Assembly: GCF_021869535.1 (NCBI RefSeq)
Contig: NW_026262593.1
Location: forward strand, 54,239,318 to 54,303,317
DNA length: 64,000 bases
Reading direction: 5' to 3'
Origin: Mytilus californianus
Lineage: Eukaryota; Mollusca; Bivalvia; Mytilida; Mytilidae
The notes beneath the pieces were generated by a model. That model ran no database searches, had not been told where the DNA came from, and was given only the letters and a program-made list of their open reading frames with translations. Positions 43,401 to 58,400 of this stretch are shown one piece after another. Each line of letters begins with the position of its first letter. Position 1 is the first letter of the stretch. The position numbers and the translations under genes are program-made.

Positions 43401-46400
43401 GGATACTTTTTTTGCTTTTACCTTTTTCTATCCTAATTTGTGGCAATATATATATTTTAAATTTAATAACAATGCTGGTGTATTCATATAAAAGAGAAGA
43501 TCAAAAATAATTTCAATTGCCGTTATCTTTTTTTCGGCGAAAATTAGGAAAATTAATTGTTCATGTAAATAAGTTGGATTACAATACAAAATAGATAAAC
43601 ATTATCATAGGTTACTAAATGATAAGATGTGCCATCTTTGTGAATCAAGAGATATCGGTGATGAATATCATTATGTCATGTCATGTAATGCTCTTGATCA
43701 AGACAGAAAGAGGTTGTTACCACATTATTGTACATTGTCCAAATATATATAAATTTCAATAATTAATGAGCTCGAGAAACCATATTGTTCTTGAAAAACT
43801 ATGTAGATTTATAAAAATTATAAATGTGAGGGTGACTCCTCCTCATGGTTAGTCTGTACTTCAATACTTTATATATAAAAATAAGAAGATGTGGTATGAT
43901 TGCCAATGAGACAACTCTCCACAAGAGACCAAATGACACAGAAATTAACTACTATAGGTCACCATATTGCCTTCAACAATGAGTAAAACCCATACCGCAT
44001 AGTCAGCTATATTAAAGGCCCCGAAATGACAAATGTAAAACAATTCCAATGAGAAAACTAACGGCTTTATGTCTGTATTGTTCACATTTGCTTTAATATT
44101 TAATGTAATATTTGTTTATATATATATATTCTCTGTAACTATGTAATTTGTAGTTAATGAGAAATAAAATTCATTCACTAATGAAACAAATATTATATGA
44201 AAAGTTACTGTGTATCATATGTCATTTATGTATCATCCTCATAAGTTTCATGTTTTATGTCTAATTCTAGCTGTCATTGTTTGTAAAATTGTCCACTGGT
44301 ATATACATTTTTTTCACAGAAATCGTGCTGAGACAACTTTATTGTATTTAGCAAGATTTTTATATTTGTTTGAACAGAGCAACTACATCCTGTCCTGGTC
44401 AAAGGTCAATGGTTTGATGCCAAACAAAGCTATTGACCAGAATGGTGTGTTGGTCATTCCCAATGTCCGACCAGAAGATGGTGGTACTTACGAGTGTACT
44501 GGATCTGACATGTTCCATATGGATACAGATAGGGCTACTCTTCGTGTCAGCGGTAAATACTAAAAAAATCTATTTTTAAAGCAATTGCTTTAATGCCATC
44601 GCGTATGGCCATCTTTGTGACGCAAATCAGAGACTCCGCCCAGATCAAGCCATAGTATTTTGTTAAACAGGCTCCTGGTCTGTCATTCTTAAACAACTAT
44701 GTATGTTTTCTAATGCAATACATAGCTTGAAACTCTTGAAAAACGTTAGTGGATTTAAGAGGTTTCAGCACATGTTCTTGTAGATGTATTTTTGTTTTTA
44801 GGGGGACAACCGTTTGACTAACAAAAAACATAGAAGTCTGAGTGAAAAAAAGTGCATTTTTATACCTGCGATTCCGTTCTCTTTTTGTACGATGTTTCAA
44901 CAAAATATGGAATCATTTCAGTTGTTGATTTAGTATTGAAAATTTTACTGAATTATCTCTTATTAAATACGGTTTTATATGTTTAATTGGTGTTTCTCTA
45001 AGAAAGAGGTCAGGTGCTCTTGTTCATTCATAAAATTATCGTTCATTTATAAATTTATCGTAAAATCAAAATCACTACACAGGTTATACGTAGTGTCAAA
45101 TGATTACCTGTAATCTAAAAATAGACAAACTTAACTGACCTATTTTGTTGATTTGTTTGCGCAAATAATTTAGCGGAACTAAACCCTTATTAAAAACACA
45201 TAACAATAAGTTCGTTTTCCTTTTTTGTCAAAACTCCGTAAGATTTATCGATCACCTTACTAATGAAATTGACCCGTCAAAACGTGGTAGATGCCAAGTC
45301 CAGATGAAGAGATATTTACAATTTGGAATTTTCTAGTTTCATAGATTCATAGATTGAAAAAAAGTACGTCCTGTTGGATATCATAAACAAAACTGGGTAT
45401 GCATGACAAATGATGAAACCATTATCCTCGTCTTTCCAGTGGACGAGTCTACTACGTGTGTTGACACTAGACGGTCCACCGTGTTTGCAATTTTATTTCA
45501 CATGTTTTTCGAAATATTGAAGATAATTTTTCGCAATGTTTCCTGAAAATTGATAAATATCAAAGCAACGAAGAACTGTTTGTTTTTGTTCGTATAATGA
45601 CGATTTAATGTCGTGTTTGTCTGTGATGACCCCCCTTTTCGGGATTCTTGAGAATTATAGTTATATCGTACCGCATGAGGATGACACATATCAACTGAGC
45701 AATAATGTTTGGGACTTAGTTGTAAGAAATGAAGACAAAGTAACATTATGAAAATATTTTTAGTAAGCTGAAATGTATATTTATTTTTTACATGTTTATG
45801 TCTTGTATTAAAGATATTTTATTTCTTTCCCATTTTTCAACATTTGTGTCTGGAAAGTTGAAATGTTTTAATTGAATGGTTAAATTTAAATTAATTATGA
45901 TAATTGTTAAAATTAAATCAATAAAGGAAATTATTGCCCAGTTACAAACACTACCAGGGGATAATTTCTTTTTGAGTTATATGTTTCAGCACATGTAAAT
46001 TTGACCCCAACTTTAGTCTGGTAAACGTGTTGTCTCCTTGTGAAATATAAAACAAATAACTTTCTGCTAAAGTCTTTTATTGATATAAAGTTAAAACCTT
46101 CTTACTTCTCACTAGACAACACTCCTGTCAGGTTTAATTCTTATATATATGTGGATGAAAAATAAAAGTCCCCAAAACATTAACATGGCAGCAATTGCTT
46201 TTACAGCCTTTAAGGCTTTGATTATGGTCTAGTGGTAGTTTTATTTTGCCAAATTATTATCTTGACATTAAGGTAGATTCACTGTATACTGCCATCTTGG
46301 ATTGTACAACAGCAGTACACAATCGGTCTAGTTCTTTGCCTAAATCTTTAAATTTTGAGACAAATTTGCAATTTATGTGTAAGACTGCTTATTTGTATAA

Positions 46401-49400
46401 AGAAAAATAGGTTTTTCATTGTGTTATCCCAAAATGTTTAAACAAAACCAAATATTTATGTTTTTGAAATCAATTTTTCAACGCGGCCATTTAAGGGGAG
46501 GTAACTTTTATAGTAAAAATTTTATACTGGAATGGTAGTGAAATTTTTATTTTTTTCTTGTAGCAAGAAAACAAGTTCAGTGACACCATTTTTTCTTTTC
46601 ATTTTCTTAAAGCATATTATAAAACCTATCATCTCATAATTTATTTAAAAATTCTATCTCATAGATTTCTTTTTATTCACATAAAATGTGTTTTTTCATG
46701 AACAATCTATACAAATTTGGGCAATTTTGCACGACTTGTAGCTTAAAAAATAGCACTGTGACCCATACTTTTTATTATATTTTTGAAAAAAGCATGGTTA
46801 AATCTTCATTTTGGCAAAGTATAAAAAAATTCTATCTGAGGAAATATATACCGATGACCCACCTTAAATTAGGTATCTGCCGCCTTAACATTAATCTATT
46901 ATCAATCAACATGGGGAGAATAAAATACTTTTTTCATCCATGGAAAACTGTATATTCTGGTCTCCTTAGCTTAAATACTGTTACCTTAAGGAACCAGTAT
47001 ACACATAGCTCAGCTCTGCGTTTTTTTTTTTTTTTCATGTGTACTTAATTTTCTTTTTATTACTATTGATAATCAATTGAAATAATTCTTTCATTAAATA
47101 AATTTGATAAATAAAAAAGATTTTTTTAAGGAGTTATATTTACTGGTAATGATTTTGTGAGAAAAAAATCAGGTTTACATTAGAATAATCTGTACAGTTT
47201 TCTAGGTCATATTTTCACATAGAAAATAATTTGTGTAATATTAAAAGATGCTAAGCTGTTTGTATTATTGGGATTTCCCCAGATGCAAGGTGTAAATTGA
47301 ATACCTCAAACTAATTATTAAAATGTACTGAAAATACATATTACAGCACAACAAGTACAGCCTTCTATAAGAATCGAACCGACTTTCCAAACTGTGAACG
47401 AATTCGAGACAGCAGAATTCAGATGTGTTACAACTGGTCGACCCGCACCAACGGTAGAATGGCGAAGAGGAACTGGTACAATGAACCCTAGTGCTGTAAT
47501 ATCTGGTGGTGTGTTGAGGATACCAGCTGTTCGAAGAAGTGACGAGGCCCAGTACTACTGCAAGGCATCAAATGTAGCAGGAACAACAGAAGTTAGAACT
47601 ATTCTTTATGTAAAATCAAGTAAGTACTCGTGGACATAAATTTGTTTAGGGCTATTCCATTAAATTGGATGGGGGAGAGAAGGAAGGGACTTTCAAAATC
47701 TCTCCACTACCAACACACTTTATGTAAATTTGCATATATCTAGCCAAAAGTGTATTCTTTCTTTTATTTGTTGTTTAAACAAATAAATTACCTATAATCC
47801 ACTCGAATTCTGAAACTGTGAATTGAAACTACAGTGAGACCCAGTTTTTATGGCCCCGCAACAAAGTTGTCGGTTCCATATAGTTTTACCCTTGTCCGTC
47901 ATTTCGTCATTCTGTCAATTATACACAATTTTTTTCTAAACGCCTTCAGATATTGGGCTGATTTTTGGTATGTGAGTTAACCATGATGAGTTACAGATCA
48001 AGTTTAGGTTTTGTTCCACTCTGCTAATTTTTGCCAAAATTACGGGCTAATGGATTTTGATAAATTGTTGAAAATCACAGTTATACAGACTCTTTTTCTA
48101 AATGCCTTCAGATATTGGGCTGATTTTTGGTATGTGAGTTAACCATGATGTGTTACAGATTGGTTTAAGTTTTGTTCCACTCTGCTAATTTTTGCCGAAA
48201 TTACGGACTTTAGACTTTGATAAATTGTTGAAATTGCAGATTTTTCGACTTTTTGAGACGGGGTCACTTGTGTCGTTCCGACACATCTAGTGTCAACATG
48301 AATTTATATTACTACAGTTATAAGGTAGTCATTACATAAAACTGAAAAAAAATTGTACAAGGATGCAATACAAAACCAACATCAAAAAATTCAAACTGAA
48401 TCAATATTAAAAAAAAATTTGTTTGAAGAAGATTCATTTGTGATATACTTTAACCAGGACATGGATAAAAGCAATTATATGCCATCATATGCCCTTCAAC
48501 ATTGTGAACAACCCATACCTTACAGTCAGCTATAAACAACCCCAGCATGAAAAATTTGAATCTATTCAAATGGGAAAGCTAGCAGCCTTATTTTCACAGA
48601 ACAATTTACAAAAAAATATTACAGACATGATCCAAGGACAATGGCTGTATACATTAAAGCTAGAAGTGCTATTTACCAATAAAACTCCTGAACAGCATTT
48701 TTATAACATCAATATCATACATTTCTTGTCAGAAGAAATTTTGCTACACGGTTCAACGGATTTCAGCTACGAACAAAACATTGAAATATTCTTGGCAGTT
48801 CAAACATTCATACTCAGTAGCAAAAGATTTGTCATATGATTACAATCATCTTGTTTAACAAGTAATACTTATATCTTAAATAATTGTGTCCATTCAGAAA
48901 CATACACTTTATTATTGTATATCTGATGTAAAAAAAAAATTTTTTTTCTCTTTTGTGTTCACAACCTTATTACATGTATATGTTTTGTTTGTTTTCCATC
49001 TAGTGTAACATTGTTAATTTTTTTACACTCTTCTCCTTGAGTATTACAATATGAAATGTTCTTATTTGAATTAGGAAACGGATTAATATAAGCTAACAGC
49101 TTGTTTCTGGATCCTATTAATTATTCACTTGTATACCAATAAAACTCCTGATATTGTTTTCAAATTAAAGACACTATACACATGATTTCACATTTCAGAT
49201 CCACGACCACCGACCGACATAACAGTTATTGTAAGACAAGTAGCCATTATAGCAACAATAGGAAGTACTGAACAACTTATTTGTTATATTGACGATAATT
49301 CAGTCAGACCTACGTTGATCTGGTCAAGGAATGGAGGTCTTCCATCAGGTGAGTCATATAAAGCCAGCTTTTTATTTGCTTTCATACATTTGTTTTCAGT

Positions 49401-52400
49401 TGGTTGGTTATATTAAATTTGAGACCTGTCAACTTTTCTGATTTATGGGGGCTTTCATCCGTCATCCATGAGAGGTGTTGACTTGACTCTTGAAATCCTC
49501 CCATTATATAAACTGAATAACTCAAAACAGGCATTCAAGGAAGTTAGAATGGCACTTAATTGACATATACTCATTCAAAACCATAGTATATAAATAAGAA
49601 TTGACACCCCCTCAAAACAAAATAAAAATGAAAAAAAAACTAGAGGCTCCAAGGAACCTGAATCACTAATATGAGGAAAAATCTTAATATTTTTTTTTAT
49701 ATATAAATCTTGGAAGCCCCCTTCCCACTATTTTAATCCCCCCCTCCCCCCCCCCCCCCCCCCCCCCCCCCCAAAAAAAAATAATTAAATACATCTAGAT
49801 TTAAGACAATTATTTTCTTGTTTGAAATGAATCTGATGCTGATTCTTAATCTCATTTACAAAATCAGGTTCAAAATTTCATGCAGTTCATACAGAAACAC
49901 TGTTGAGGTTCATTTATGTCAAGAAGTCTGATATGAATTTGACTGTTTGAAAATTAAGATCCTGGCATATAAGTCCTAAATAAATGACCAAAATCATGTC
50001 CGAAAATTTCCGTTCCCTTTGTCTTTTTGGTATCTTCAACACCTTTTTTTTTCACTGAGAGATATTTCGTTTAAATATGTCTATCATTTGTTTGTCGCTC
50101 ATTAAAGAATTAGGAACCAGTGGGACTCTAACTTGGGATGGAACTTGAGAGCCTTATGAACAGGAAAAACAATATATTCGGATGTGAAAGTCCATTTATT
50201 TACAAATGGATACTATAGTTACCATTGCAAGTTAAAAAATAATGTCAATATGCAGTACACAAAATCTTGTGCGGTTTACCTAAGCTAAGAATACCCTAAG
50301 TAGGAAAATTCTGCACATGTCTAATTTTTGCTATGTTCATGGTAGGTGTTTTATCGCAAAATTAACCCTTTGCAATTGTTTAACGGCCCGCTTATGATTT
50401 AAATGCATTGTACAAGACAATAGAAGGCCATTAAACACAAAGAAGATTTCACTGCCAAACTAAGATAGAAGTAAAGTCAATAGTTCACAAAATCTTGTTT
50501 AAATAAATCAATGTCTCTATTTTATTTCTGTCATATTTTTTACTTTTGTTTTCATTTTGAATCTTTTTCATTTTGCAGGCTCTGCACAAGACAATGGTGT
50601 TTTGACCTTGAACAACATTCAGCCATCTTTTGCTGGTTCCTATGTGTGTACAGCTATAACACCAACTGGAGACAGGGGAACAGGAACAACTACTCTGACT
50701 GTACGACCTGAAATAGAGAGTAAGTACAATTGAACAGGATTTGAAGACTTTATTACAATTTTGAAATCATTTAGTTGGATTTAAATAACATTTTCTTTTG
50801 CAAATATGCAAAATATACTTGCTCAACAAATAAACAACAAACAAAATTTATTGACCTCTAATACTTCATTATGTACAAGAGGATAGCATACAAATAATGC
50901 ATTATTCACACATTGATGACCAAGAACAATTTGACTTTTAATCATATCACTTGTATGAATGCAATTATGGAATAATAATGACCTCTGGCTTAAAACAGGT
51001 CTCTCTGATCATGGAAGTATTATATTGACAGGAACTACAACGATTAGGAAGCACTTATTTATAACCCTGGTAGCACTGTAGAAAAGATATGGAAACTGTC
51101 TTATTAGTACGCTTCCGTTAATTTCTTTTGTGACTATCTGCGATGCCGCGGTCATAAATTGACCAGAGATATTTCTTATCAACCACATGGTTTTTATCCA
51201 GACAGGTTAACTTCAATACCTGTCAGAAAACACCTTGACTTATTTCAATCGCCTAGGTTGACATTTATTCATGACAACTTATTTAAATAAATCGACAGAT
51301 GCATAAAAAATGAAAATCAGCCAAGAATTAATTATTCTACAACGATTCAAAATAGTGAGTGCCATTATTTTATTTCTTCAGGGGTTAAGTTATAACTGTG
51401 AAAAGGGTGTGTTCCGGTTACCGCCAGGTCACGAAAATTTTCTTAATAAATATATACACTGTGACGACCCGATTAATGTATATAGCAACGGACCTGGATT
51501 ACCCTGGAAAGTAGAAATTTTCAGTTTTAAATGTGAAAATTAATCAATCAAGGACTTAATATCACAGAAATTATACATAACAAATATAGTTAAAAAAAAA
51601 GACACACCTCGTTATTTATAAAAAAAATTATTTATATAAGTGGGTTTAAATTTTTTGACATTTGTGAAATTCAAAACTGCTAAAATATTCGTATTTGAAC
51701 GAATTTCATCCGATAATATGCAGCCGGTGTCAATATTTCTATTTGTCATTTATGAATGTGCCAATCTTGACTTATGATTTGACCCGTATTTATCAATTTG
51801 AGAAAAAAACTAGACTTATAAAATGTTATGGAATAGCTAAAGCATCTCTGTCCCTTAAAATATTTTATCACTATCTGTCCAAATGATACTAGTAAATATT
51901 ATTGAACAGATGCAGTACTTACAAAATTTCAACACATCAGGGCTCAGCTGAAACATTCGTATACCAACCAATGGTTGGATTTAGAGCGAAGCTTGATAAT
52001 TCCTATATTTATTTCAAATCTCTTTGATCTTTATTTTTTATCAGAACAATCATTTTACAATCGTCTTAAATATGCATGAAATGTGTGCCACTGGAGTAAA
52101 CCGTAATTATATAATCACCACTTGCGATATATATTACATATAGTGCAATTTCTTCCGAAAAATAAATCAATAAACATGGGACATTTATTCAATTAATATG
52201 GTGCAAATTTCCATCGTCAACGTGTTTTTCTATAGAATTAATGATGTCTCGCACAAATCCATCAATCTATCAATCGGCACACATATGCAGATGTAGGGTA
52301 ACGGAATCTGCCGAGGTTTGCTGATTGCTGTTTCCTAAGAATTTATCACAACTTTCGATTTCTTTGTTTATTTCCGTAATCATGAAAGCAACCGAAAATG

Positions 52401-55400
52401 ACGATATTGTAGGGCACCACACACTGGTGTGTAAATAAGGTGTCATGTTTCAAGTTAATTAACATGTCATTAAATTGCACGCGGCATCTCAGATGAAACG
52501 TTTGAAGTCGGGTTGTAGTAGTTCCTGTCAATATAATACTTTCATGCTCTGATGTACTTTGAGTTTAAAGTTCAAGGGCATTTTTCTATTTTGTATAGCC
52601 ACAGTACCAACTGCTACAGTAACACCAGATAGAACAACTATTGCCCAGGGAACTACTGGTACCATTAGATGTAGTGTAACTGGTACCCCACAACCAAAGA
52701 TCACATGGTCTAAATCTAGAGGAGAATTGACAGCCAGACATCAGGTAAACCTAGTTTTCAAGAAAATAAAAATTGAAAAAATGAAGTTGGATATTTTTGT
52801 TGATATAGATATGCAGTCATCCATCTGTGAACACATTTTATTTCTTTGGTTTATTTTGACATTTGAATATTTCCACTTCGAATTGAGAATAATTATTTCA
52901 AGGAATATTTTTCCTTGTCTATATTTAAAAAAGAGGCCAGAGTAAGATACTCAAAATAATTTTGGCCTGAATTATTTTTCAATACTGTTTGTATGACAAC
53001 CTATAAAATATTAATAATTATACCCCCACAATTAAAAAAAAGAGAAATTCACTCTTTTTAAATACACATATTTTTTTTTATTTATCAGATGAACTTGATT
53101 TATATCAAGTGACATTTTAATTTTATAAATTGAATTATCAACCTCTCATCTTATTATGTCTGTATTTCTAGGTCGTAGGAGAAACATTGAGAATCACAAA
53201 TGCCCAAATAGAGGACCGTGGTGTATACATCTGCCGTGCTGAGAATACTGCCGGATTAGGACAAGGCTGGGCTATTGTAGAAGTTGAAAGTGAGTACAGT
53301 TATACTGTTTATAAAATTGGAAGTTTTACTTTTGAAGTGAGTTTGTAAAAAATAATGTGATATGGGGTTTTAGAAATCTCAGAAATGAAAAAAAACGAGT
53401 TGAAAAAGTTTGCATATCATCTTAAGATTGCCAGGATTTTCAAACAAACAGAAACTCCTATCATGATGCAAATTGTAGAAAAAATTCAAACATGACTTAG
53501 AAACCTTGGTCTTATTTCAATTAGAAGATTGTGCTTCAGCTTTGAAATATTGTGTTATATATATGTTATAAATATCCAAAATAAACATTCTGAAAGGAAA
53601 TTATGTATGAAAATTTGTTGTTTTTACCATAATTGATTGATATCTAATATAAAAGTTTAATCTTGTTTCAGGAAGAGCCAAGCCTAAGTTGGACATCTAT
53701 CCAGCAATATCTCAGACAATAAAGACGGGAGAAAGTGCATTGTTCCAGTGTCGTGTAATGGGTGGAGATCCTCCTCCAACTGTAACATGGTCTCGGTAAG
53801 ATTTAACAATTCTCAATTTTATTTAAAGACATATTGAAATTTGCAATTCCCTCAAACAGGTTAGACTTGGAATGATGTGTAACCGGAGAGCATGATTCTA
53901 TTGCAAAATCACTTGTCTCCACTGGGACTCGAACCCAGGACCTCTGTGTTACAAGGTAGCGTGTTAACAGACTGAGCCAAAGAAGTACTTCCTTAAAGCT
54001 CAACCACTTACGGCTGACTAAGTATCTACTAATGAAGGGAAGCAATTCCGTCACACTTCCCCCACCTCAAGAGACATCATACCATTATGACTCTCACACA
54101 CATACCCTAGCTAGAATTCCTCTCTAACCACCGTGGGTTTTTTAGTTGGGTGCCAAATATAACCGGAGACCATGATTCTATTGCAAAATCACCTATCACC
54201 TCCGGGACTCGGAACTCAGGACCTCTGTGTTACATGTACAAGGCAGGGTTTTAACCGACTGAGCTAAAGAAGTACTTCCCTAGATCAACCGCTTACGGCT
54301 GACTAAGTATCTACTAATGAAGGGAAGCAATCCTGTCACACTTGTGTGATTCAATTGGTAAAGCGGAAATGGGAAATGTGAATAGTGTATGGTTTATGGT
54401 GTAATGGTGTATAGTGAAGGTGGGAAGTTAGCATCACTAAAGGATTGAATCTCCCATAAAAATTTGATCTTTACCATTATAGAACTTGATTTATCAATTA
54501 CTGTAAATTCAGAAACTTTTGTACTCTTAGTGTTTTTAATATAAAGATAAGGAGATGTGGTATGGTTGCCAATGAGACAACTATCCACCAAAGTTCAAAT
54601 GAAGTGGAGAAAACTAAAGGCCTATTTTATAACAAAACATTTTACGACAAACAAATATGACAGTCATGAATCAACTACAACCAATGAACTACAGGCTCCT
54701 GACTTGGGATAGGCACATATAGTATGTGGTGGAGTTATTATTATTATTATTGCTTTAAGTTTTGGAATTTTATGCTAAAAAGTATCAACAAAAAATCATT
54801 GCATGCTTGAACTAGTTGCAAATTGAATGCATGACCTGCACTTGAGGTTTCGCACACCACAGTTAGACTGGACAGTGGTCTTTTTTGGTACAAATATAAT
54901 ACTAACCTTGTCTTTTAATAATCTCTATTCAGAGCTGGAGGAGAACCAATGCTGTCCACCATAGACACGATGGAGAATGGCGTCATCATGTTTAAAGGCG
55001 TGACTGGGGAGGAGGCAGGTGGCTACATTTGTACAGCCACAAATGAAATGGGATCTGTATCAGCTACAGCCACACTTATCATTCAGGGTAAGGTTCAAGT
55101 TTGAAAAAGGAACTACTTTTTAAAAATGAATTTGGTTTTCAGTTTAAAATCACATCAACAATGAAACTGGAAACTTTTTCAATGTGGAATAAAAAGAGTT
55201 GAACTATTCCCATGATGTTTTCTTGCAACTGGTGATCTTTTTTCATTTAAAAATTACATCAGCAATGAGACTGGACACATTTTCAATGTGGGATAAAGAG
55301 TTGAACTATTCCCATGATGTTTTCTTGCAACTGGTGTTTTTCTTTTCATTTAAAAATCACATATACAGTAATATTGGAATCTTTCTTAAAGTGCGACAAT

Positions 55401-58400
55401 TAGTCTAAGAGCTAAACTATTCCCATGATGTTTTCTTTCAACGTGTTTTTTTTTCATTTAAAAATTGCATCAGCAATGAGACTGGAATCTTTCTTAATGT
55501 GGGACAATTAGAGTTGAAAGATTCCCATGATGTTTTCTTTCAACTGATCTACAAAAATGTATATCTCAATTTTACATGTACACAGTTCTTCAAAATATTT
55601 TCTGATCTTACTACCTTACTCTTAGTAAATTATTTGATGTGATCATTTGCTTTTATTGAAAAGGAGATTAAGTCTTGCTGGTATTGTACACACCATCTTA
55701 TTTTCATGGATACTTTATTCGCCTTTTCTAGCCGACTTTGTGACGATTAGTTTTCAGGATTTTCTAGTTAGTGTAGTTGTAAAAATAATTCTATTACGAA
55801 AGATGAAAGTTTTTATTCATGTTATTTTCATACTCAAGAAAGTTGCGAAAGTAAAATCGATTGGAAAAATCAGTTGGTTTGCAGTATTTATTGAAGTTCT
55901 GCACCTCACTATTTGAAGTTAAGGTGGTACATAACACTACAGGGAGATAACTCTTTAAGAATCAGCTAATTGTTTTAATCACATTCTATTGTTAAGGAAA
56001 TATTAAGCTTCTCAATGATCAAAATTAGTGATTGTCAAACTGCTATATATGCAATGAAATTTTTCCGATAAAGTGTGTGGTTCAAGTTTTTTGAAATTTT
56101 TATTTTCTTGTCAAAAGGTCAAAGTAAATATTTTGTAAAAATTTTATGAAATTAAACCATCCAAATTAATTTTAGTCAAGGTGTTTGACCAAGTTTTGAC
56201 ATTGAAAGATGATAGTTTAATGAAAATTAGCTTAAAAATTGATGTATGCTTACACATATATACTGAGAGTCAATAGAAACACAACACAGTATATTGAAAC
56301 TTGGCTTTGAAATAGACTTATGCAGAAATATACTAAGTGCCAACAGAAACACAAGACAATTTATTTCTTCAGTACCATTTTGATTTAAATTCTTAAAGCT
56401 TTGCTTTTTATGCCCCCGCAACTGAAAGTTGGGGGGGCATATTGTTTCACCCCTGTCCGTCCATCCATCCGTCTGTCCGTCCGTAATTCCGTCCGTCCCA
56501 TTATGGGTATATAGTTATTCCAGATAACTCCTCCTACAGTTTGAATGCTAGGAAGTTTTCACTTTTCTGGCTGTTTGTACATATATTGAAGGTGTGCATG
56601 TGGTCAGGGTTTTGATTTATATTAATATTTGCTCTTTTGGGAGATTGTTGAACTTTGTCATTTTTTTTTAGAGTATTTACTTGCATAAGAGGTGCATAGC
56701 GTTTCAGGATAACTCCTCCTACAGTTTGAATGCTAGGACGTTTTCACTTTTCTGGCTGTTTTTACATATATTGAAGGTGTGCATGTGGTCAGGGTTTTGA
56801 TTTATATTAATATTTGCTCTTTTGGGAAATTGTTGAACTTTATCATTTTTGGAGTATATACTTGCATAAGAGGTGCATAGCGTTTCCGGATAACTCCTTC
56901 TACAGTGAACCATAGACCTATGTGCTCTCATTCTCAACTTTGTGTATTTTAAAATAACACTTTGCATCTGTGGGGGCATCATTTGTGTCTCCCAGACACA
57001 ATAATATCTCAAAGAAAGTCCTACATTGACTTTGTTATAATACAGTTACTTCAAAGTGGAGTGTGGGGGCATCACTTTGTCTAGTTTCAGTTTTGAAACT
57101 TGTGGTAAGTCAAAAGCAAAACTCACAGATGTTCACTGGACCAAATGTATATGATAAACGTTAAAAACTATTTTGTTATCTTTAGGATCTCAAAATTGAA
57201 ATTGGCCTTGATGGTTAAACTATCTAAGCTGTCTATTTTACAAAGATCGTTGGTTCTCTCCTTTCACTGTGGCTTTCTCCCTAATAAAAAAATGACTGCA
57301 CAATGTGAAAGTGGCATTAAACACCAACAATCAATAAATTCAAATTGAAAATTTTAGAAGGTTACAGGAAATGTTCTGTAGATATCCTTAAGGATGTTCG
57401 CTACTCTTGTTTTTGACTTTTTGTCAGATGTTCAGAATCCTCTAGTTTTATCCATGTAGTGCAAATAAAAATTTTGCCTGCTAACCCCTTCTTTTCTTTT
57501 CATAATTTTATTGCATATAGTTTTAAAAGTCGTTTTTTGAAAATTTTGGTTATTTTTTCATAGTTTTTGAAAGGAAAAAGGTGTCAATGTTAAATGTATG
57601 AAAAATCTAGAGAGAACCATTTCTCGCCAAATTTTCAGTTGATTATATCTCAAAAACTAGAAGATGGACCTATCATTTTTTTTTTCTAATTTTTATGTTC
57701 CCTTATTCATATTCTATCAATCTATAACAGTTTTTAGCTCACCTGGCCCAAAGGGCCAAGTGAGCTTTTCTAATCACTTGGCGTCCGTCGTCGGTAAACT
57801 TTTACAAAAATCTTCTCCTCTGAAACTACTGGGCCAAACCAACCAAGATGGCCGCCATGGCTAAAAATAGAACATAGGGGTAAAATTGTTTATCAGGTCA
57901 AGATCTATCTGCCCTGAAATTTTCAGATGAATTGGACAACCTGTTGTTGGGACCCCTTAAGGAGTTATTGCCCTTTATAGTCAATTTTTAACCATTTTTC
58001 GTAAATTTTTGTAATCTTTTACAAAAATCATCTCCTCTGAAACTACTAAGACAAATTTAACCAAACTTGTCCACAATCATCATTAGGGTATCTAGTTTAA
58101 AAAATGTGTCCGATGACCCCGCCTGCGAACCAAGATGGCCGACATGGCTAAAAAATAGTACATGGGTAAAATGCAGTTTTTTTGGTTTATATCTCAAAAA
58201 CCAAAGCATATAGAGCAAATCTGACATGGGAAAATTGTTCATTAGGTCAAGATCTATCTGCCCTGAAATTTTCAGACCAAATCAGGCAACACTTGTTGGG
58301 TTGCTGTCCCTGAATTGGTAATTTTAAGAAAATTTTGCAGCTTTTGGTTATTATCTTGAATATTATTATAGATAGAGATAAACTGTAAGCAGCAATAATG

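Noticed and set aside
46686-47048. Forward frame of 120 codons in intron 33
   Set aside because: Low-complexity, F/K/I-rich, ending in a poly-T run; overlaps a probable repeat.
48353-48839. Two overlapping forward frames in intron 34
   Set aside because: The underlying DNA matches a worn copy of the GATGTGG dispersed repeat; no coding signature.
55199-55408. Forward frame of 69 codons
   Set aside because: Follows the ~108-bp array after exon 40.
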